From Zygnema cylindricum (lineage: Eukaryota; Streptophyta; Zygnematophyceae; Zygnematales; Zygnemataceae), in contig JBBHKE010002853.1 in NCBI GenBank assembly GCA_037447655.1, forward strand, positions 416,201-480,200: DNA of 64,000 nt, read 5' to 3'. Positions 56,391 through 64,000 of this stretch are shown here, piece by piece; the stretch's first letter is position 1, and each line of letters opens with the position of its first letter. Made by a program: the position numbers and the translations under genes. Under the pieces are notes generated by a model. That model did no database searches and was not told the DNA's origin. It saw nothing but the letters and a program-made list of their open reading frames with translations.

Positions 56391-57565
56391 TCCCAAAAAC
56401 TGCCACCTATAAGAGAGAAAAGATTCTAGATTTAGTACACACAGATATTTGGGGGCCGGCCAGAGTGTCATCACCCCGGGGGAAGAGATTTATGATGACT
56501 ATCACTGATGATAGGTCTCGGTAATCCAAGGTGTATTTTTTGAAAAACAAGTCAAAAGCTCAAGAATGTTTTAGACAATATAAATCATGGAGCAAAAAAC
56601 TTCATGAGACTCAAATCAAGAGAGTAAGGAGTGACAATGGTGGAGAGTATACTTCTAACCAGTTTGAGGATTTTCTGAGGGAAGATGGAGTTCAACACCA
56701 AAAGACAGTTCCAAAAAACCCAGAACACAATGGGGTAGCTGAAATACTAAATAGGACACTAAGTGATAGTGCTATAAGTATGTTGTCGGATAAGAAGATA
56801 GGAAAAAGGTTTTGGGCAGAGGCAAGAAACTGTGCTAATTACCTCAAAAATAGAGTTATTACTTCAGCTATAAAAGGTCAAACACCTTATGAGAGATGGA
56901 ACGGCCGGAAACCAGACATATCTCACTTAAAGGTTTTAGGCTGTCAAGTGTTCAGTCTAGATACAGATCGGTCTAATTAGAAGCTAGATCCCAATGGAAA
57001 ATCGGGGTACTTTTTAGGATAAGATGAGTATGTTAAAGGATATAGAGTTTATGATCTAAAAAGGGAAGATATAATCTTAGTAAAGCATCTACTAGTTACG
57101 GATGAAGAAAAGTTTGTGGATCCCTTCAAATATACAAAGTTAGTAAAAATAAGATTTAAGTCAAAAAATTCTGATGACTTTGACCTTCCAAACTATCCAG
57201 GCTTTAGAGAATATGATATTTTTACAAGTCCAAATCAGACCAAAAAGGACTCGGTTGCGAAAAATCCAGTGACAACTCTACCCGAAAGCGGAAGACGTGG
57301 TGCAAATTGATTCGAAATCAAGGGACAGGGGAAAAATCAAGAATGTTCGAAAGAACCCACGAGAACCATCTATTCCGGCCACATATTTTGAGGGAGGAAG
57401 GAGAAGTAGCGAAACATTGCAAGAAAAACAGGTTAATAACAAGGTTATAAAACTATCTCATCAAGATGAACCTTAGACTTATGGAGAAGCAATGACTTTT
57501 CCAGAGAGGAACCGGTGGAAGACAGCCATCAATGAGGAGATGGCCTCAATTATGGCAGCCAATAC
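56391..57565 (+). pseudogene. Element G integrase and linker remnant
   Basis: Integrase continues after H: HTDIWGP-type sequence near 56435, then YFLKNKSKAQECF, DNGGEYTSN near 56635 and the Glu region HNGVAEILNRTL. The linker toward reverse transcriptase follows with stops near 56978 and 57024. It ends at GCCAATAC, where element I inserted. Confidence 0.88.
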
Positions 57566-58559
57566 TGCAATTCTGTGTCCCCCATTGGACAACAAAATTT
57601 AGGAAGCCTCTAGATAGCTTTTGACTAACCCACTTTCAACTAAGACTACTGCTACGCAAGCAGGCAAAAAGACAATATATTTGCACCTTTTTGCAATCTA
57701 GATTCCCCTGAGTCCACAGCAAGAAGAATCACTAAAAACGCCCAACCACGCGATTAATTATGGAGTGGCAAAGATGGCAATATTTATACAAGCTTGTTGA
57801 GAGAGAGGCGCCTACCTCCTCAATCCTCTAAGTTCTAAACCCCTCTCACAACCCCTATCTTCTGATATACGAACCAATCAGAAGACTGTAGAGTACAGAA
57901 AAGTTTTAGGGCCGATGTACTTTCTGTACGGCCTGTGTACGACAAAGCCATGGAGTGGACGTCTGTCTCCTCCAGACTTGTCCTCATGTTCCCTGGGATT
58001 CTCGCTTCCCAATGATATCTTGCCACGTGTTGACAGGTCATGTCACGTCCGAAAACCGCCAAGGCGGCCATTTCGAGATCTCGGCAACGATGATGGGTCG
58101 TCGGATCCAAACCGGCTTTTAATGCTCACCGTCCAAAATGTCTGGTACATTTGTTGCGTGCACACTCAAAACTCAACTAGTTTCTATGTCCTCAATTTGT
58201 TATTCCGTTAATCGAATTAATGATCTAACTAATGTTTAAATGGCTATCAAACCCTATATATCCCAACGGACTACTAGGATAAACCAGTAAGAGCTGACGG
58301 CTACGCCTCGCTCAGCCGGTTTGAGGTTCGAGCCCTGCCAAACTCAACCTTTTTGTTGAGAGTGACTTAGGTCACTCTTTAGTCTTACCTATGGAGCTGA
58401 GGCAGCCATGGCTCCACCGCCCTCTCTCTCCTTCAATGACTACAACAAGTATGGGGGCTATAGAGAGAAGGTGGAGGCACGCTGCCTATACTTTTCTTTT
58501 AGTTATTTTAATCAATTAAGACCTAGAATATACCTCCCCTAAATCTAGTGATTTCAACA
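57566..58559 (-). repeat. 3' LTR of I (left)
   Basis: 994 bp. Contains the B-box-like GGTTCGAGCCC near 58324 on the plus strand, oriented antisense to the element, and a TATA-like ATATTTATAC near 57780. Confidence 0.93.
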
Positions 58560-61500
58560 CTCTCCTTATTTTCTTCTCTAATTTTAGTTTCTCTTTTAAC
58601 CCACACTTTTCTCTGCAGTATTTTAATTTAGGAGAGGGCACAGGTTTTGTAATCATATTATCTACCATTTCTCCATCATCTCTATACACAAGATTCACAA
58701 TTTTGTTTTCAACCTTTTCCTTCACAAAACTCAATCTTATATCCATGTGCTTAGCCTTAAAATGATGTTTTGGATTGGCTGCAATTGCAATTGCAGCCTG
58801 ATTATCACAAAGCACTTCATGCACTCCCTTCTTCATATACCCCAGTTCTTGTAATAAAGACTTGACCCACATCAGCTCTTTCACAGCAGAACAAGAGGCC
58901 ATGTACTCAACCTTCATAGTGGACTGAGCAACCACCTTTTGTTGCTTGCTACTCCAACAACAAGCACCTTCTCCCACATATAACACATATCCAAAAGTGC
59001 ATCTTCTCATAGGTGCATCCCCATAACTGGCATCTTTCCAAGTAGTGATGTCAGTGTGCTCCCCTCCCAAATGCAACCATAAATCCCAAGTTCCCACCAA
59101 GTATCTCATGACTCTCTTGGCTGCCTCCCAGTCTCTCTTCTTAGGATCATTAAGACTCCTACTGAGGACTCCAACTGTTGCTGTTATGTCCGGTCTAGTA
59201 CAATTGATAAAGTAAATGAAGCTTCCTACAACCTGTCTATAAGGAATAGACTTCATAAACTGTCTCTCTTCTAGACTCATCTGATCATCTAGTATTATCA
59301 CTCCTCCTTCTACACTCCCATCACTTACTTTCTTCAAGTCCATGGGAGTGGTACAATTGTTTGCTTTTTCTATTTGAAATTTTTCTAGCATATTTCCGAT
59401 AGCTTCTTTCTGAGTAAGTTTGATTATCCTCTTCCTCCTATCTCTTTCCATTATAATCCCCAAAATGTATTTAGCCTCCCCTAAATCCTTCATGTCAATC
59501 TGCTTCTAAGATCTTTATTTGGCTTATTGATTTTTTCCATAGAATTACTTAACACTAGCAAATCATCCACATAAATTGCAATAAAAATAGCACCATTCTG
59601 ATCCTCAAACATGTAAAAAGAATGGTCACAACTGATCCAGATATATCCCAGACTGGTGAGAAACTCATCTAGTTTCCTATTCCATTGTTTGGGAGCCTGC
59701 TTCAGTCTATATAAGGACTTTATGAGTCTGTAGACTTTTCTCTCCTCTCTTTCCTCTACCAAATCCCTCTGGTTACCGCATGAAGATTTCTTCCTCTAGG
59801 TCACCATTGAGGAAGGCGGTCTTAATGTCCATCTGATATATTTCCATGTATTTCGTTGCTGCTAGACTAATAAGAATCCTTACAAATGGGAATCGAACCA
59901 TCGGAGCAAAAGTCTCCTCATAATCTATCCCCTCTTTTTGGGTGAACCTCTTTGCAACCAACCGAGCCTTATATCTCTCAATGGTATTATTTGGGTTCAG
60001 TTTCAGTTTAAATACCCATTTGCACCCAATAGGTTTTCTGTCTGGAGGACAGTCCACCACCTCCCAAGTATTCGCTTCCATGTTGGAAGCCATCTCATCA
60101 TTTATGGCTCTGGCCCATCAGTCTTTCTCCGGTGTGTCCATTGCCTCCGAGTATGACTGAGGCTCATCTGGGTGAGATAGCTCTAATACCTTGTGAGCAG
60201 TTTGTTTCTCTTGTAGCCTTTTGCTGCTCCTTTGTCCTCCCTGAAAGTCCAAAGCTGGAATGGAGGGAAGTCTCGGGTTCTTCCTTACTGTCTCATCTTC
60301 TCCCCTATCCATGGAAGCCGGTTCTGACTCCTCCTCCTCTGTCTCCTCGGAGTGTATAAAGTTATGAGAAGATTTCGATGTATCTCCTCCATCTTGGATC
60401 TCCCTTGAATCTGCAATCACGTTTTCACTTGTGTCCCTTCAGGGAAGATCCGAGTCCTCGTCACTCTCGGACTCAAAATTGATTCTTATCTTGTTAGTGT
60501 ACTTGAAATGATCAAATGACTTTCCTGAATCCATAACAACTAGATGCTTTACCAAAATTATATCTTGTTTAGCTAAGTCATAGACTCTATATCCTTTGAC
60601 ATCCTCATCAAATCCCACAAAATATCCCGGTTTCCCTTTAGCATCTAGTTTCCAGTTTTTCTTATCTGTGTCAAGACTGTATACTTCACTACCGAATACT
60701 TTCAAGTGAGAAATATTTGGTTTCCTTCCAACCCTTCTCTAATAGGGTGTCATTTCTTTAATGGCTGTAGTGAGGACTCTATTCATAATGTAGTTTACAC
60801 AGTTCATGGCTTCTGCCCAAAATCTCCTTCCTATTTTCTAATCAGCCAGCATACTACACACACTATCTTCAGTGTCCGGTTTAACCTCTCCGCTACCCCA
60901 TTTTGTTCTGGATTATTTCGTACAGTTTTCTGATGTTGAACTCCCTCATATCTCAAGCTTTCCTCAAACTAGTTAGAGGTGTACTCTCCCCCATTATCAC
61001 TCGTTATTCGCTTAATGGGGGTTCTGTGCAGCTTTTCACTCAGGCTTTGTATTCTTTGAAGTATTTTGGTGTTTCAGACCTTGTTTTTAGGAAGTAGACT
61101 CTAGAATATCTAGACCAGTCATCGGTAATGGTCAACATATACCTCTTTCCCTTGACCAAATGGTACTCTTGCTGATCCCCAGATATCTGTATGAACCAGA
61201 TCTAGTACATTATAGCCTCTATATGTGGCAGTTTTGGGAAAGGGGACTTTGTGAGCCTTACCTTGGGCACAGCCACTACAATCATCCATCATTTCATTAT
61301 CCCAAAACTGAATGCCTTCGACTACACCAAGCTTCTTCATATCCATCAGCCTATCAAAATGCACATGCCCCGACCGCTTATGCCAGATCATCAAGCTCGG
61401 AATCCACCATACTAAGCACTCTTCTTTTCATTACTCAGGTTAAGCCTAAACATTCCTTGGTTGCCCTTATCTGCTGTGAAGTAGACTTCATCCCCATACT

Positions 61501-62930
61501 TAGCTGTAAAGACTCCCTTTCTAGTGAAGGTATCAAAAACCTTGTCATCTAATACAGAGGTAGACACAAGATTTTTACTCAGCTGAGGAATATAGAGAAC
61601 ATCTGAGAAATTCAGTATAGAAGTCTTACCCTCTACTGAGACTTTAGATCTACCAAGCCCACTAGATCTGTAGTTACTACTCTCCCATCCCCATACTCTA
61701 TTTCTACAGTAGGGATTTTTTTAGCTTAGTGAAGAGGTGCCTGTCACGACAAATGTGCATGGATGCACTTGAGTCGATGATCCATCCTTCTTGTGGAGCT
61801 TCCCGAATGGCTCCAAGAGCACACTTTTGTTTCCGAGGGATCTCCATCTCCTACAGATTCTCCTCGAGAAGAAGCTCCCCATCCTCCTCCTTAGAGGACT
61901 CGTCCTCCTCAGTCTCTCCTTTGACACGTGTGACCACAAGTGCCTTCTTCTTCCCTTTGGAAGAACCTCCTCCACGGTTTTCTTAGAGCCTCATCTCCGA
62001 CAGCTTGGTGCAATCAGCTATGAAGTGTCCGGACTTTTTGCAGAAATGACAAAGACCGTTTGGAGGCCTAGGTTCTCCAGATTGGTCTCCTTTAAAGTTG
62101 TTTTACAGCTTTTTCGGATCCTTCCTCCACCGGTCGGTTCCGGCAGCAAACGCTTTAACGCTCTTTCCTCCTCTACGAATCTCAATAGTGTTCTCCTGCA
62201 CGAGTATCATTCGGACCAGTGTGTTCCACTTCCAAGAGCTCTCATCTATTTCTTGCACTGGGTACACTATGTTTTTTCATACTCCTCCGGCAACTTTATG
62301 ATGAGGGTGTTAACTTTAATCTTCATTGTGCCTATCAATCCGACACTTTCCATCTCCATATACAGTCAAGAGAGATCATTACATTAGTCTAACATCTTCC
62401 CTCGTTTATAAGTATAACCCCCCAGCCTTTGCTCAGGCAGCAGGAGCTCTTGAATGGTACCAGCTCAATAGATCTCCACTAAAATCATCCACAACTCTTC
62501 CGATTTGAAGATGTGAACATGAGAGGTAGCAAAAGCTTGAATGAGGTGCCTCAAAATGAAATGTCTGGCATTCATGTTGGTATACTCCCACTTCTTAATG
62601 TCGTTTTCCTCGGTCTTCACGGCCACCACTTCGGGTGTCGTGCCAATAGGAGTAAGAGGTGTCTCTTTTTCTTTCCCTTTTTCGGACACACTGCTGTCCC
62701 CATTGTCTGTCTCCTCCATTGGAGCAGATGTTGCAGCTAAAAACCTCACTCCACCAAACCCTGGTAGGGTTCTCTAAGATAGACGTTTCACTTGTCCACT
62801 AACAATACCCTAGTATCGCTTTTAACACAATGCCCCCTGTCATCATGGCTTCCCAGTAAATGAACCCAGATCCGTTGAAGATGGGCACCCTAAAGGGTGG
62901 GCCCATAACCTGCAATTTTGTGTCCCCCAT
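58560..62930 (-). pseudogene. Element I gag-pol remnant
   Basis: Gag starts at 62930 in the LTR (MGDTKLQVMGPPFR) and is quickly frameshifted near 62820. Gag pieces reach 62000, with the knuckle CHFCKKSGHFIADC near 62040. The protease motif has become DSSAS near 61775. Integrase pieces 61394-60439 carry WHKRSGHVHFDRL and HTDIWGSARV, and stops and frameshifts lie near 60840 and 61150. Reverse transcriptase 60093-59490 has intact YVDDLLV and is split by a frameshift at 59490. RNase H 59493-58560 includes DNQAAIAIAANPKHHFKAKH. The normal stop codon before the polypurine tract is lost, so the last frame runs to 58516 in the LTR. Confidence 0.92.
62896..62910 (-). other. Primer-binding site of I
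   Basis: The minus strand reads GGTTATGGGCCCACC, identical to element A, next to the LTR end. Confidence 0.85.
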
Positions 62931-63857
62931 TGGACTGTAAAATTCAGGAGCCTCTAAATAGCTTTTGACTAACCCACTTTTAGCTAGGACTGCTGTTACC
63001 CAAGCAGGCAGATAGACAATTGACTGCAGCCCTGTGCAGTGTGGACTCCCGTAAGTCCACAGCAAGGAGAATCACTAAAAACGCCCAACCAGGCGATTAA
63101 TTATGGAGTGGCAAAGATGCTAATATTTATACAAGCTTGTTGAGAGAGAGGCGGCTACCTCCTCAATCCTCTATGTCCTAAACCCCTCTCACAACCCCTA
63201 TCTACAGATGTATAAACCAATCAGAAGAGTGTAGAGTACAGAAAGGTACTAGGGTTGATGTACTTTCTGTACGGCCTGTGTACGACAAAGCCGTGGAGTG
63301 GACGTCTGTCTCCTCCGGACTTGTCCTCATGTTCTTTGGGATTCCCGCTTCCGAATGATATCTTGCCACGTGTCGACAAGTCATGTCACGTCCGAAAACC
63401 ACCCAGGCGGCCATTTCGGGATCTCGGCGATGATGAGGGGTCGTCAAATCCAAACAGGCTTTTAATGCTCGCCGTCTGAAATGTCCGGTACATTTGTTTC
63501 GTGCGCACTCAAAACTCAAGTAGTTTCTATGTCCTCAATTTTTTATTGCGTTAATCGAATTAATGATCTAACTAGTGTTTAAATGGCTTTCAAACCTTAT
63601 ACGCCTCGCTCTGCCGTTCGAAGGTTCGAGTCCTGGCGGACTCAACCTTTTTGTTGAGAGTGACTTAGGTCACTCTTTAGTCCTGCCTATGAAGCTGAGG
63701 CAGCCATGGCTCCACCGCCCTCTCTCTCCTTCAATGACTACAACAAGTATGGGAGCTAGAGAGAGAAGGTGGAGGCAGGCTGCCTATGCTTTTCTTTTAG
63801 ATATTTTAATCAATTAAGACCTAGAAAATACCTCCCCTAAATATAGTGATTTCAACA
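62911..63857 (-). repeat. 5' LTR of I (right)
   Basis: 947 bp. Shorter than its partner through a deletion of about 45 bases at 63600, just before the tRNA-like block. Confidence 0.93.
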
Positions 63858-63862
63858 AATAC

Positions 63863-64000
63863 TTGGGAGTTGGTGGATTGTCCACCTAACCGAAAACCAA
63901 TCGGTTGTAAGTGGATGTTCAAATTAAAACTGAACCCAGATAACACCATTGAGCGTTACAAAGCCCGGTTAGTGGCAAAAGGATTTTCATAGAAAGAATG
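63863..64000 (+). pseudogene. Element G reverse transcriptase start, cut by window end
   Basis: After element I, G's pol resumes with the sequence before and through KLNPDNTIERYKARLVAKGF, the conserved start of copia reverse transcriptase. A stop appears near 63990. The rest lies outside. Confidence 0.88.

Larger units (their letters stand above)
57566..63857 (-). mobile_element. Element I: Ty1/copia element of the A family nested in G
   Basis: The LTRs are the reverse complement of the element A type (plus-strand TGCAATT...TTTCAACA), at 57566-58559 and 62911-63857. Target duplication AATAC is perfect (57561-57565 and 63858-63862). It is more decayed than A and gives a second view of that family. 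Confidence 0.96.
32907..64000 (+). mobile_element. Element G: Ty1/copia host of three nested copia elements, runs off window
   Basis: A family-2 copia element split into pieces. The 5' LTR is 32907-33207 plus 47478-48243. Internal sequence is 48244-49912, 56391-57565 and 63863-64000. Each gap is filled by another element with its own target duplication (ATTTA, ACCCT, AATAC), and the pieces join smoothly at protein level. The 3' LTR is beyond the window. The target duplication would be CTCTA (32902-32906) if the far end confirms it. Confidence 0.92.

Overview
The window is a pile of nested LTR retrotransposons from a streptophyte (plant or charophyte-type alga) nuclear genome. Evidence: Ty1/copia and Ty3/gypsy elements of plant type, many of them bounded by 5-bp target-site duplications (TSDs); a primer site complementary to the anticodon arm of initiator tRNA-Met; and a fragment resembling the ubiquitin-like region of plant phosphatidylinositol 4-kinase gamma. 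No intact single-copy host gene is visible. The species cannot be fixed from sequence alone.

Layout. (1) 1-8123: apparent host DNA holding copia element A (620-7044, TSD GTAAG), whose gag-pol frame has only two internal stops. The host part ends with a PI4K-gamma-like exon fragment (7930-8122). (2) 8124-32906: gypsy chromovirus D (+), with a very long LTR. Its left LTR is split by gypsy element C (-, 9229-29045). C's left LTR is split by copia element B (+, 9632-16838), and B's 5' LTR carries a solo-LTR-like insert (10229-10964). (3) 32907 to beyond the window end: copia element G (+), inserted in D's 3' LTR. G's 5' LTR is split by E (-, 33208-47472), and E holds a solo-LTR-like insert (35732-37089) and copia F (+, 37199-43655). 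G's pol is further split by H (-, 49913-56385) and I (-, 57566-63857). A and I form one copia family (LTR TGTTGAAAT...TTGCA); B, E, F, G and H form a second, related one.

The exceptional object is element C. Reading its minus strand, the order is a long Gag with zinc knuckles, aspartic protease, a C5-cytosine DNA methyltransferase domain (motifs I, IV with Pro-Cys-Gln, VI, VIII, IX, X in canonical order), reverse transcriptase, RNase H, integrase, and a PHD finger at the integrase C-terminus. The methyltransferase is embedded in pol between protease and reverse transcriptase. This copy is broken by frameshifts and stops, but the architecture is legible: a retrotransposon with both a DNA-methylation writer and a probable histone-tail reader.

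The second notable system is in the copia families. Their 15-nt primer site GGTTATGGGCCCACC is complementary to the anticodon arm of initiator tRNA-Met, the half-tRNA primer mode known from Drosophila copia. The Gag frame runs through it: a conserved start lies in the last 20 nt of the LTR, and a second in-frame ATG inside the primer site is the complement of the CAU anticodon.
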